Below are positions 26,547 to 36,506 of a stretch of DNA of 64,000 nt, one piece after another. The DNA is taken from the NCBI RefSeq assembly GCF_900230255.1, contig NZ_OCNJ01000005.1:310001-374000 (forward strand). Direction: 5' to 3'. The notes beneath the pieces were generated by a model. It was not told the DNA's origin, did no database searches, and was given only the letters and a program-made list of their open reading frames with translations. Numbering within the stretch: position 1 is the stretch's first letter; each line of letters opens with the position of its first letter. This stretch comes from Caenispirillum bisanense. GTDB lineage: Bacteria; Pseudomonadota; Alphaproteobacteria; Rhodospirillales; Rhodospirillaceae. The position numbers and the translations under genes are program-made.

Positions 26547-28544
26547 TCAGTCCGCCCGCTCGAACGACAGCAGTTCCGCGCCGTCCGCCACCTGATCGCC
26601 GGGACCGTAGTGGATGGCCGTCACCGTCCCGTCGGCGGGAGCCGTGATTGTATGCTCCATCTTCATGGCTTCAAGCACCACCAAAGGCGTACCCTTGGAA
26701 ACTTTCTGGCCTTCGCTCACCGGCACCTGGATGACCTTGCCCGGCATGGGCGCGGTCAGCTTGCCGCCGGCGCCGTCCTGGTCGGCCGCGGCGGCGGCCG
26801 GGTCGAACAGGGTCAGGCGGTGCTGGCGGCCGCCGTGCATGATGACCAGCTCGTCGCCGAGCCGCACCACGGTCGCCCGCTGGCGCACGCCGTCGAGGTC
26901 GACCATGAGGTCGCCGTGGGCATCGCGCGCCACCCGCGCCGCCACCCGGCCGCCGGGCAGTTCCAGCTCGTAGCCGTCGCGGCGGTAGTGGACGACCACC
27001 CTATGCTCCGCCTCGCCGTCGAGGAAGCGCAGGTCGACGTGCCCCAGGTCGTTGAGGCGCCAGCCGTCGGTGTTGTGCCACGGCGAGTAGGGGTCGGCCC
27101 CGGCCAGCGCGAAGGCGCGGGCGTCGTGGTCGCGCTTCGACAGCACCTCCAGCGCCGCCAGCGCCAGGATGCGGTCGTCGGCGGGCGTCGCCTCGGGGAT
27201 GAGGTCGGCCCGGTAGCGCTCGATGAAGCGGGTGTCCAGTTCCAGCGCCTCGAAGGCCGGGTGGCTCGCCACCGCCGTCAGGAAGGCGGTGTTGGTGGCG
27301 ACGCCGACCACCTGGTAGCGCTCCAGCGCCTGCTTCAGCTTGCGCAGGGCCGCCGATCGGTCGTGGTCCCACACCACCAGCTTGGCGATCATGGGGTCGT
27401 AGTGGATGGAGACCGCATCGCCCTGGCGCACGCCGGTGTCGACGCGCACGCCGCCCTCCTCCGCCGGCGGGCGCAGGTGCGTGAGCGTGCCGGTGGCCGG
27501 CAGGAAGTCGCGCTGCGGGTCTTCCGCATAGAGCCGTGCCTCGAAGGCGTGGCCCTGGGTGCGGATGTCTTCCTGGCGCAGCGGCAGCGGCTCGCCCGAG
27601 GCGACACGCAGCTGCCATTCCACCAGATCGAGGCCGGTGACCATCTCCGTCACCGGATGCTCCACCTGCAGGCGGGTGTTCATCTCGATGAAGTAGAACT
27701 CGCCGTCCTGGTAGAGGAATTCCACCGTGCCGGCGCCGACGTAATCCACCGCCTTGGCCGCCGCCACCGCCGCCTCGTGCAGGCGGGCGCGGACGGCGTC
27801 GGGCAGGGCCGGGGCCGGGGCTTCCTCGATCACCTTCTGGTGGCGGCGCTGCAGGGAGCAGTCGCGCTCATAGAGGTGGACGACGTTGCCGTGGGTGTCG
27901 CCGAAGACCTGCATCTCCACATGGCGCGGACGGGACAGGTACTTTTCGATGAGCAAGGAGTCGTCGCCGAAGGCCGCCTTGGCCTCGCGGCGGGCACCGG
28001 CGACCGCGGCTTCGAACTGGTCGCCGCTCTCCACCACGCGCATGCCCTTGCCACCGCCGCCGGCCGAGGCCTTCACCAGCACCGGATAGCCGATGCGGTC
28101 GGCGTGGCCGCGCAAGACGGCGAGGTCCTGGTCCTCGCCGTGGTAGCCCGGCACCAGCGGCACGCCGGCCGCCTCCATGATGCGCTTGGACTCGGACTTG
28201 GAGCCCATGGCGACGATGGCCGGCACCGGCGGCCCGATGAACACCACGCCCTTGGCGGCGCAAGCCTCGGCGAAGGCGGAGTTCTCCGACAGGAAGCCGT
28301 AGCCGGGATGGACGGCTTCGGCCCCTGCGGCCTCGCAGACGGCGAGGATCTTCTCGCCGCGCAGGTAGCTGTCAGACGCCGCCGCCGGGCCGATGCAATA
28401 GGCCTCGTCGGCCATGTGGACATGCATGGCCTCGACGTCGGCTTCGGAGTAGACGGCGACCGTCTTTACGCCGAGCCGCTTGGCCGTCTTGATGACCCGG
28501 CAGGCGATCTCGCCTCGGTTGGCGATGAGGATCTTGCTGAACAT
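26547..28544 (-). CDS. mccA: Methylcrotonoyl-CoA carboxylase, biotin-carrying alpha subunit
   Basis: A 665-residue protein with biotin carboxylase domain (N-terminal ILIANRGEIACRVI, ATP-grasp with GGGGKGM), a middle BT-like linker domain, and a C-terminal biotinyl domain with the biotinylated lysine in EAMKMEH. It carboxylates biotin with bicarbonate and ATP; the beta subunit passes the carboxyl group to 3-methylcrotonyl-CoA. The start is the ATG at 28544, which gives MFSKILIANRGE. Placement with ivd, mccB, a hydratase and HMG-CoA lyase decides methylcrotonyl-CoA rather than propionyl-CoA as substrate. Confidence 0.94.
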   Translation of the reverse strand: MFSKILIANRGEIACRVIKTAKRLGVKTVAVYSEADVEAMHVHMADEAYCIGPAAASDSYLRGEKILAVCEAAGAEAVHPGYGFLSENSAFAEACAAKGVVFIGPPVPAIVAMGSKSESKRIMEAAGVPLVPGYHGEDQDLAVLRGHADRIGYPVLVKASAGGGGKGMRVVESGDQFEAAVAGARREAKAAFGDDSLLIEKYLSRPRHVEMQVFGDTHGNVVHLYERDCSLQRRHQKVIEEAPAPALPDAVRARLHEAAVAAAKAVDYVGAGTVEFLYQDGEFYFIEMNTRLQVEHPVTEMVTGLDLVEWQLRVASGEPLPLRQEDIRTQGHAFEARLYAEDPQRDFLPATGTLTHLRPPAEEGGVRVDTGVRQGDAVSIHYDPMIAKLVVWDHDRSAALRKLKQALERYQVVGVATNTAFLTAVASHPAFEALELDTRFIERYRADLIPEATPADDRILALAALEVLSKRDHDARAFALAGADPYSPWHNTDGWRLNDLGHVDLRFLDGEAEHRVVVHYRRDGYELELPGGRVAARVARDAHGDLMVDLDGVRQRATVVRLGDELVIMHGGRQHRLTLFDPAAAAADQDGAGGKLTAPMPGKVIQVPVSEGQKVSKGTPLVVLEAMKMEHTITAPADGTVTAIHYGPGDQVADGAELLSFERAD

Positions 28545-28564
28545 TCCTGATGTCTCCCTTCGCC

Positions 28565-29365
28565 TCAACCCTGGCCCTGGACCCAGGCGGGCTTGCGCTT
28601 CTCGAGGAAGGCCGTCACGCCCTCGCGCCCTTCGGCGGAGGCGCGGGTGTCGGCGATGCGTTCGGCGGTGTCCTGGATGACGGGCGCGTCGATGGGCCGC
28701 TCCGCCACCGCGTCCACCAGCGCCTTGGCGGCGGCGATGGCGGCCGGGCCGTTGGCGAGCAGCGTCGCCACCATGCGGTCGCCGGCGCTCGCAAGGTCTT
28801 CCTCGTCCTCCACCACCTCGTGCAGCAGGCCCAGGCGCTGGGCGTCGGCCGCTTCGATGCGCTCGGCGGTGAGGAAGTAGCGGCGGGCGGCGCGGGCGCC
28901 CATGGCGCGGACCACGTAAGGGCTGATCACCGCCGGGATGAGGCCGAGCTTCACCTCACTCAGCATGAACTTGGCGTGGGTCGTGCCGATGGCGATGTCG
29001 CAGCAGGCCACCAGCCCGACGCCGCCGCCGAAGGCAGCACCCTGCACCAGCGCGATGGTCGGCTTCGGGCATGTGTCGATGGCGCGGCACATGGCGGCGA
29101 GGCCCAGCGCGTCCTCGACGTTCTGGTCGCGGGTGTAGCCCGCCATGCGCTTCATCCAGTTGAGGTCGGCGCCGGCCGAGAAGCTCGGCCCCTTGGACGC
29201 CAGCACCACCACGCGCACGCTGTCGTCGGCGCCCAGGTCCTCGAACGCCTTGGTGATGCGGCCGATGAGCACGTCGTCGAAGGCGTTGTGCACCTCCGGC
29301 CGGTTCATGGTGACGGTGGCGACGCCGCGCTCGTCGCGGCTCACCAGGAGAATATCGTCGGACAT
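28565..29365 (-). CDS. liuC: Enoyl-CoA hydratase, probable methylglutaconyl-CoA hydratase
   Basis: A 266-residue crotonase-fold protein. Oxyanion-hole segments FSAGADLNWMK and GAAFGGGVGLVACCDIAI are present, and the catalytic Glu region (FMLSEVKLGLIPA) is conserved. ADLNWMK is typical of the methylglutaconyl-CoA hydratase group. It lies between mccB and mccA with 20-base gaps, exactly where LiuC is found, so it should hydrate 3-methylglutaconyl-CoA to HMG-CoA. Confidence 0.92.
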   Translation of the reverse strand: MSDDILLVSRDERGVATVTMNRPEVHNAFDDVLIGRITKAFEDLGADDSVRVVVLASKGPSFSAGADLNWMKRMAGYTRDQNVEDALGLAAMCRAIDTCPKPTIALVQGAAFGGGVGLVACCDIAIGTTHAKFMLSEVKLGLIPAVISPYVVRAMGARAARRYFLTAERIEAADAQRLGLLHEVVEDEEDLASAGDRMVATLLANGPAAIAAAKALVDAVAERPIDAPVIQDTAERIADTRASAEGREGVTAFLEKRKPAWVQGQG

Positions 29366-29385
29366 CGTCTTGCTCTCCTGGCGGG

Positions 29386-30996
<1,611 letters not shown>

Positions 30997-31008
30997 AGGG
31001 TCAGGACC

Positions 31009-31431
31009 TCAGCCGATCTTCTTGGAGGGAGTGGAGTGGGCGGGGCGCGGGACGGTGGGCAGGCCGGCCTTGTTCCAGGCCTCGAAGCCGCCGTCGACGT
31101 GCGCGACCGGGGCAAGCCCCATGTCCTGCACGGTCTTGGTGGCGAGCGCCGAGCGCCAGCCCGCGGCGCAATAGAACACGAAGGTCTTCGCCTCGGCGAA
31201 GACGGGCTTGTGATAGGGGCTGTCGGGGTCGACCCAGAACTCCAGCATGCCGCGCGGCGCGTGGAAGGCGCCGGGGATCATGCCGGCGCGCTCCAGCTCG
31301 CGGACGTCGCGGATGTCGACGAACTGAACCGACGGATCGTCGAGCAGGGCGTGGGCCTCGGCCGGCGACAGGGTCTTGACCTGCGCCATGGCCTCGTCGA
31401 TCAGCGCCTTGTATCCTTTGGTGATCGCCAT
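31009..31431 (-). CDS. Rhodanese-like sulfurtransferase domain protein
   Basis: A 140-residue single-domain rhodanese. The active loop CAAGWRS holds the catalytic cysteine, and VDIRDVRELERAGMIPGAFH is the conserved entry region. The N-terminal 15 residues form a short helix and there is no signal peptide. It ends 12 bases before mccB and follows the DsbA-like isomerase by 10 bases, so it is in the operon, though its link to leucine breakdown is unclear. Rhodaneses of this type often appear in alphaproteobacterial liu clusters as hitchhikers. Confidence 0.9.
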   Translation of the reverse strand: MAITKGYKALIDEAMAQVKTLSPAEAHALLDDPSVQFVDIRDVRELERAGMIPGAFHAPRGMLEFWVDPDSPYHKPVFAEAKTFVFYCAAGWRSALATKTVQDMGLAPVAHVDGGFEAWNKAGLPTVPRPAHSTPSKKIG

Positions 31432-31441
31432 GAGCCCGCCC

Positions 31442-32050
31442 TCACCAGCCGCCGCGTTCGAGCCAGGCGCTCAGCATGGGCAGGCGGTCGGAGCCCCAGA
31501 ACGGCTCGCCGTCGACGATCATGAAGGGGCTACCGAAGACGCCCTTGGCGAGCGCCGCCTCGGTCTCGGCCTTCAGGCGCTCCTTGTTCTCGGGGGCGGC
31601 GATGGCGGCCAGGAAGGCGTCGCGGTCGACACCCTGCTCGGCCGCCACGTCGGCGGCGATCTCGGGGGCTGAGACGTCGCGGCCGTCGACGAAATAGGCG
31701 GTGAAGGCGGCCAGGCTGAAGCGCTTGGCCAGCGCCGGGTCCTGCTCCCACAGCCAGTAGTGGCCGCGCGCCGGGGCCTGGCTCGCGATGGGGAACTTGG
31801 CGGGGAACTTGAAGGGGACGTTGTAGTAGCGGCAGGTGCGGGCGAAGTCGTGCTTGCTGTAATCGCCCTTCAGGGGCACCTCGGTCAGCGGTGCGCTCTG
31901 GGTGGCGCGGAAGACGACGCCGAGCAGGATGGGCTTCCACACCACCTCGCGGCCGTGGGCGGCACCGATGTCCTCGATGCGGGTCGCGGCGACGTAGCCG
32001 TAGGGCGAGGAGTAATCGAAGTAGAACTCGATCGGACCCTTGGTGGTCAT
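31442..32050 (-). CDS. DsbA-family 2-hydroxychromene-2-carboxylate isomerase-like protein
   Basis: A 202-residue thioredoxin-fold protein of the kappa-class GST/HCCA isomerase group. The N-terminal FYFDYSSPYGYVA has SSPY in place of the CxxC of true DsbA, with the glutathione-binding serine, and the C-terminal GVFGSPFMIVDGEPFWGSDRL is a family signature. It is cytoplasmic and may use glutathione. The start at ATG 32050 removes an unconserved upstream extension. It is flanked by the carbonic anhydrase and rhodanese genes. Confidence 0.9.
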   Translation of the reverse strand: MTTKGPIEFYFDYSSPYGYVAATRIEDIGAAHGREVVWKPILLGVVFRATQSAPLTEVPLKGDYSKHDFARTCRYYNVPFKFPAKFPIASQAPARGHYWLWEQDPALAKRFSLAAFTAYFVDGRDVSAPEIAADVAAEQGVDRDAFLAAIAAPENKERLKAETEAALAKGVFGSPFMIVDGEPFWGSDRLPMLSAWLERGGW

Positions 32051-32216
32051 GGTGCTCACAGCCTCCTTGGACGCGCGCGATGGGCCGCCGCCGTCCCCGG
32101 GGGACGGCCCTCGACACGCCTGGTTCTTCCTCCCCGGACCGGGCCGCGTTCGGCATCGTCCGGACGTTTCTTCGTCTTCGTTCGTCTTCACCCGTCGCCG
32201 GATGCGCGTTTCTTGC

Positions 32217-32834
32217 TCAGACGCGCTTGTCGTAGGCGCCGGTTTCCCGGTTCAGTTCCCACAGGTTGCCGGTCTCGATCTGGAACCACCAGCCGTGCAG
32301 GTCGAGTGCGCCGGAGCTGACGCGCTCGGCGACCCAGGGGAAGGTCAGCAGGTTTTCCAGCGACACCTTGATGGCGGCCTTCTCGGCGTCGTCGGAATGG
32401 TCGTGGTTGCCGGCGTGGCCGCAGATGGACACCCACTGGCCGACGAAATCGCGGCCGGAGAGTGCCGTCTCGTCCTGCGCCGAAGCCATCAGCGCGCGGA
32501 TGCCGCCGCAGCGCGAATGGCCGAGGATGACGATGTGCTCGACGCCCAGGTCGCGCACCGCGTATTCGATGGCGGCCGAGGTGCCGTGGTAGGCGCCGTC
32601 GGGGGCATAGGGCGGCACCATGTTGGCGACGTTGCGGACGATGAAGATCTCGCCCGGCTCCGAGTTGGTGATGATGGCCGGGTCGACGCGGCTGTCGGAG
32701 CACGCGATCATCAGCACCTTCGGCTTCTGCCCGACGTCGACCAGATCGCGGATGCGCTCCGGCCGCTGTTCGTAATAGAGGGCATGGAAGCCACGGAAGC
32801 CGGCGATCAACCGGTCCACGGGGTTGTGCGTCAC
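32217..32834 (-). CDS. Beta-class carbonic anhydrase
   Basis: A 205-residue zinc enzyme that interconverts CO2 and bicarbonate. Zinc ligands C45, H106 and C109 (ACSDSRVDP and GHSRCGG) and the Asp47-Arg49 dyad are intact. Start is a GTG at 32834 whose last bases form GTGA with the stop of the upstream SDR gene. Its place inside a cluster that contains a bicarbonate-consuming biotin carboxylase suggests it supplies bicarbonate to MCC; that is inference. A separate bicarbonate transporter pair lies at 48.6-49.9 kb. Confidence 0.95.
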   Translation of the reverse strand: MTHNPVDRLIAGFRGFHALYYEQRPERIRDLVDVGQKPKVLMIACSDSRVDPAIITNSEPGEIFIVRNVANMVPPYAPDGAYHGTSAAIEYAVRDLGVEHIVILGHSRCGGIRALMASAQDETALSGRDFVGQWVSICGHAGNHDHSDDAEKAAIKVSLENLLTFPWVAERVSSGALDLHGWWFQIETGNLWELNRETGAYDKRV

Positions 32835-33514
32835 CAGGGAATCTCCTTGCCGCTGTAATCGTAGAATCGGCCGGAAGTGTGCACCGAAACGCCGTCGATG
32901 ACACGCCGCATTCCCGAGACGCTGTCCTCCGTGGTGATGAGCGCGTTGGGTCCGCCCATATCGGTCTTCACCCAGCCCGGATGCAGCAGCACCACGGCGA
33001 TGCCGCGGGGCGCCAGCTCGATGGCCAGGTTCTTGCCCACCATGTTCACCGCCGCCTTGGACGTGCGGTAGAGGGTCGCGCCGCCCGACGTGTTGTCGGC
33101 GACGGAGCCCACCTTGCTGGTGAGGATGGCGATCTTGCCCTTCGCCTTTTCCAGGCCGCCGGCCAGGGCCTCGGCCAGCTTCATGGGGGCGATGGTGTTG
33201 ATCCGGAAGGTGTCGAGCCAGGCGCCCGCATCGGTCGAGCCGAAGGCCTGCGCCGCCCGGTCGCCGCCGTAGGTGCCGGCATTGTTGACGAAGAGGTCGA
33301 TGGCCTCGGCGCCATAGCGGGCCCCGAAGGCCGCCACGGCATCCAGGTCGCCGACGTCGAGCGCCGCGACCTCCACCCCGTCGATGCCGGTCAGGGCGCC
33401 GGCACCGGCCGGGTCACGGCAGGTGGCGATGACCCGCCAGCCGGCGGCGGCGTACTGCTTGGCGAATTCGAGCCCGAGGCCCCGGTTGGCGCCGGTGACG
33501 ATCACGGTCGGCAT
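32831..33514 (-). CDS. Short-chain dehydrogenase (CsgA/C-factor-like)
   Basis: A 227-residue SDR with TGANRGLG at the dinucleotide site, NNAG after strand 4, catalytic serine in ILTSKVGSV and the YRTSK Tyr-Lys pair. The compact length and the GANRGLGLEFAKQYA start resemble the C-factor-like group of small SDRs. It follows the thiolase gene by 128 bases and overlaps the carbonic anhydrase start by 4. Substrate unknown. Confidence 0.9.
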   Translation of the reverse strand: MPTVIVTGANRGLGLEFAKQYAAAGWRVIATCRDPAGAGALTGIDGVEVAALDVGDLDAVAAFGARYGAEAIDLFVNNAGTYGGDRAAQAFGSTDAGAWLDTFRINTIAPMKLAEALAGGLEKAKGKIAILTSKVGSVADNTSGGATLYRTSKAAVNMVGKNLAIELAPRGIAVVLLHPGWVKTDMGGPNALITTEDSVSGMRRVIDGVSVHTSGRFYDYSGKEIPW

Positions 33515-33642
33515 GGGAGCGTCCTCCTTCTCGCGTCAGGGGTTCGGGTCCGAGGATGGGGGACCGGCCGGCGCAGGGCAAGCCGGTCCCCCGGGTCAGG
33601 CGACCGCCACAGGGAGTGTGGGCGGGAAGCGAGCGCGGCCTG

Positions 33643-34830
33643 TCAGTGGACCTCGATCGCCATGGCGGTCGCCTCGCCACCGCCGATGCACAGGCTGGCG
33701 ACGCCGCGCTTCAGGCCGTTCTTCTTCAGCGCGTGCATGAGGGTGACCAGGATGCGGGCCCCCGACGCGCCGATGGGGTGACCGAGGGCGCAGGCGCCGC
33801 CGTGGACGTTCACCGCATCGTGCGGCAGGTCGAGGTCGCGCATGGCCGCCATGGTGACGACGGCGAAGGCCTCGTTGATCTCCCACAAGTCGACGTCCTT
33901 GGTGGTCCAGCCCACCTTGCCCAGCACCTTCTCGATGGAGCCGATGGGGGCGGTGGTGAACCAGCGCGGCTCGCGGGCGTCCGTCGCGTGGCCGACGATG
34001 GTGGCGAGCGGCGTCAGGCCGCGCTTCTCCGCCTCGGAGCGCCGCATCATCACCAGTGCCGCGGCGCCGTCGGAGATGGACGAGCTGTTGGCGGCGGTGA
34101 CCGTGCCGTCCTTGCGGAAGGCGGGCTTCAGGGACGGGATCTTCTCGATGTTGGCCTTGAACGGCTGCTCGTCGCCGTCGACCACGGTGTCACCCTTGCG
34201 GCCCTTGACGGTGACGGGGACGATCTCGGCCTTGAAGGAGCCGTCCTCGTTGGCGGTCTTGGCGCGCTTCAGCGAGGCGATGGCGAAGTCGTCCATGCTC
34301 TCGCGGGTGAACTGGTAGTGCTGCGCGGTGTCCTCGGCGAAGGTGCCCATGAGGCGGCCCTTGTCGTAGGCGTCTTCGAGGCCGTCGAGGAACATGTGGT
34401 CCTTGACCTCGGCATGGCCCATGCGCAGGCCGGCGCGGGCCTTGGGCAGGATGTAGGGGGCGTTGGTCATGCTCTCCATGCCGCCGGCGATCATGACGTC
34501 GTTGGTGCCGGCGAGCAGCATGTCGTTGGCGAACATGGCGGCGCGCATGCCCGAGCCGCACATCTTGTTGATGGTGGTGCAGCCGGCGGCGTCCGGCAGC
34601 CCGGCGCCGCGCGACGCCTGACGCGCCGGCGCCTGGCCGAGGCCGGCGGGCAGCACGAGGCCCATGATGACCTCCTGCACGTCTTCCTTCGCCACGCCCG
34701 CGCGCTCCAGCGCCGCGGTGATGGCGGCGGCGCCCAGCTCGGGCGCGCTCAGGTCCTGCAGGGACCCCTGGAAGCCGCCCATGGGCGTACGGGCGGCACC
34801 GACGATGACGACGGGATCGGAAGCGGTCAT
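33643..34830 (-). CDS. Acetyl-CoA acetyltransferase (thiolase)
   Basis: A 395-residue thiolase. The nucleophilic cysteine is in INKMCGSGMRA, the conserved NVHGGACALGHPIGASGAR holds the active-site His, and the second catalytic cysteine lies in SLCIGGGEATAM. It would split acetoacetyl-CoA to two acetyl-CoA, finishing leucine breakdown, or work in the reverse direction for polyhydroxybutyrate. ATG at 34830; upstream frame is not conserved. It lies downstream of ivd with an inverted-repeat element between them. Confidence 0.95.
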   Translation of the reverse strand: MTASDPVVIVGAARTPMGGFQGSLQDLSAPELGAAAITAALERAGVAKEDVQEVIMGLVLPAGLGQAPARQASRGAGLPDAAGCTTINKMCGSGMRAAMFANDMLLAGTNDVMIAGGMESMTNAPYILPKARAGLRMGHAEVKDHMFLDGLEDAYDKGRLMGTFAEDTAQHYQFTRESMDDFAIASLKRAKTANEDGSFKAEIVPVTVKGRKGDTVVDGDEQPFKANIEKIPSLKPAFRKDGTVTAANSSSISDGAAALVMMRRSEAEKRGLTPLATIVGHATDAREPRWFTTAPIGSIEKVLGKVGWTTKDVDLWEINEAFAVVTMAAMRDLDLPHDAVNVHGGACALGHPIGASGARILVTLMHALKKNGLKRGVASLCIGGGEATAMAIEVH

Positions 34831-34877
34831 GTGTCTGTCTCTCCCATTGGACTGAAGCGGCCGGGGCTCTAAGGGGT

Positions 34878-35067
34878 GAACCACCAAGACACCAAGACAC
34901 CAAGAGGCTGCGGCAGGTCGGCTGGCGTTGCGGCCTCGGGTCAGGCGGGGTTTTCCTGCGGCCTGCGGCCGCTGAAACCTTCCGTCCCTTCCGCCGCTAC
35001 ACCGTCGAGCCGGCCTCCGGCCCGACGGCTTGCACGGCACCTTGGTGTCTTTGTGCCTTGGTGGTTC
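34878..35067. repeat. 190-bp element with 27-bp terminal inverted repeats
   Basis: The left end (34878-34904) and the reverse complement of the right end (35041-35067) match at 25 of 27 positions; both begin GAACCACCAAG and end GACACCAAG. Between them are about 136 bases without a credible gene. It lies in the gap between ivd and the thiolase. The ends are AT-richer than the surrounding DNA and have an internal ACACCAAG repetition. It resembles a small non-autonomous mobile element or an intergenic palindromic unit. Confidence 0.75.
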
Positions 35068-35076
35068 AAAACCCCG

Positions 35077-36249
35077 TCACGCGGTTTCGTTGAACAGCTC
35101 GCGGCCGATGAGCATGCGGCGGATCTCGCTGGTGCCGGCGCCGATTTCGTAGAGCTTGGCGTCGCGCAGCAGGCGGCCCGTCGGGTAGTCGTTGATGTAG
35201 CCGTTGCCGCCCAGGGTCTGGATCGCCTCCAGCGCCATCCAGGTGGCCTTTTCGGCGGTGTAGAGGATGGCGCCGGCGCAGTCCTTGCGGCTGGTCTCGC
35301 CGCGGTCGCAGGCCTGGCCGACGGCGTAGGCGTAAGCCTTGGCGGTGTTCATGGCGACGTACATGTCGGCCACCTTGCCCTGCATCAGCTGGAACTCGCC
35401 GATGGCGGTGCCGAACTGCTTGCGCTCGTGGATATAGGGCACCACCACGTCCATGCACGCGACCATGATGCCGAGCGGACCGCCGGCGAGCACGGCGCGC
35501 TCGTAGTCGAGGCCGCTCATCAGCACGCGGACGCCCTTGCCCACCTCGCCCAGCACGTTCTCTTCCGGCACTTCGCAGTCCTCGAACACCAGTTCGCAGG
35601 TGTTGGAGCCGCGCATGCCCAGCTTGTCGAGCTTCTGGGCGGTGGAGAAGCCCTTCATGCCCTTCTCGATGAGGAAGGCGGTGATGCCCTTGGGGCCGGC
35701 GTTGATGTCGGTCTTGGCGTAGACCACCAGGGTGTCGGCGTCGGGGCCGTTGGTGATCCACATCTTGTTGCCGTTGAGGACGTAGCGGTCGCCCTTCTTG
35801 TCGGCGCGGGTGCGCATGCCGACCACGTCCGAGCCGGCGCCCGGCTCCGACATGGCGAGGGCACCGACGTGCTCGCCGGAAATGAGCTTCGGCAGGTACT
35901 TTTCCTTCTGCGCCTTGGTGCCGTTGCGGCGGATCTGGTTGACGCAGAGGTTGGAGTGGGCGCCGTAGGACAGGCCGACCGAGGCCGAAGCGCGGGAAAT
36001 TTCCTCCATCGCCACGATGTGCTCGATGTAGCCCATGCCGGCGCCGCCGTCTTCCTCGCCGACCGTCAGGCCGAGCAGGCCCATGTCGCCGAACTTGCGC
36101 CACAGGTCCATGGGGAATTCGTTCTTCTGGTCGATCTCGGCGGCGCGGGGCGCGATCTCCGCCTGGGCGAAGTTGCGCACGCTGTCGCGCAGCATCTCGA
36201 CCTGCTCACCCAGATCGAACTTCAGGCTGGGGAAGTTGATGGCGTTCAT
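35077..36249 (-). CDS. ivd: Isovaleryl-CoA dehydrogenase
   Basis: A 390-residue FAD acyl-CoA dehydrogenase. The first signature [11 protein letters not shown] and the C-terminal [20 protein letters not shown] are present. The catalytic Glu is in the position used by isovaleryl-CoA dehydrogenases ([14 protein letters not shown], helix G) rather than the usual C-terminal site, which supports the substrate call. It makes 3-methylcrotonyl-CoA for MCC. It is the first gene of the cluster and is preceded by a LiuR-like palindrome about 95 bases upstream of the ATG. Confidence 0.96.
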   Translation of the reverse strand: MNAINFPSLKFDLGEQVEMLRDSVRNFAQAEIAPRAAEIDQKNEFPMDLWRKFGDMGLLGLTVGEEDGGAGMGYIEHIVAMEEISRASASVGLSYGAHSNLCVNQIRRNGTKAQKEKYLPKLISGEHVGALAMSEPGAGSDVVGMRTRADKKGDRYVLNGNKMWITNGPDADTLVVYAKTDINAGPKGITAFLIEKGMKGFSTAQKLDKLGMRGSNTCELVFEDCEVPEENVLGEVGKGVRVLMSGLDYERAVLAGGPLGIMVACMDVVVPYIHERKQFGTAIGEFQLMQGKVADMYVAMNTAKAYAYAVGQACDRGETSRKDCAGAILYTAEKATWMALEAIQTLGGNGYINDYPTGRLLRDAKLYEIGAGTSEIRRMLIGRELFNETA

Positions 36250-36343
36250 GGAAACCGTGTCCTCTCGTCGAAGCCTGTCCTGGCGCTCCCCGGCGGTTCG
36301 GCCTCTGGCGGGCCCGTCGTCCGGCTGTGGGATGGGAGCCTAC

Positions 36344-36359
36344 TTTACGTTAACGTAAA
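36344..36359. promoter_or_regulatory. LiuR-like operator palindrome upstream of ivd
   Basis: TTTACGTTAACGTAAA is a perfect 16-base palindrome with a following ACGTCAAC. It agrees with the TTxACGTxxACGTxAA pattern known for the MerR-family regulator LiuR of leucine and isovalerate degradation. Position 95 bases before the ivd start fits an operator. No clear LiuR gene lies in the window. Confidence 0.75.
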
Positions 36360-36506
36360 CGTCAACACCGGGAATCGTACCGCAATGCAGCGAGAACGGC
36401 TTGACTCGCCGGTTAACTATCGGTTGATTTCGGGTGCCGAGTCGGCCACTCTGCGAAAGGCTTACTCCTCCAGGAGGTAAAGCACAGTACGCCCGCCAGG
36501 AGCGCC

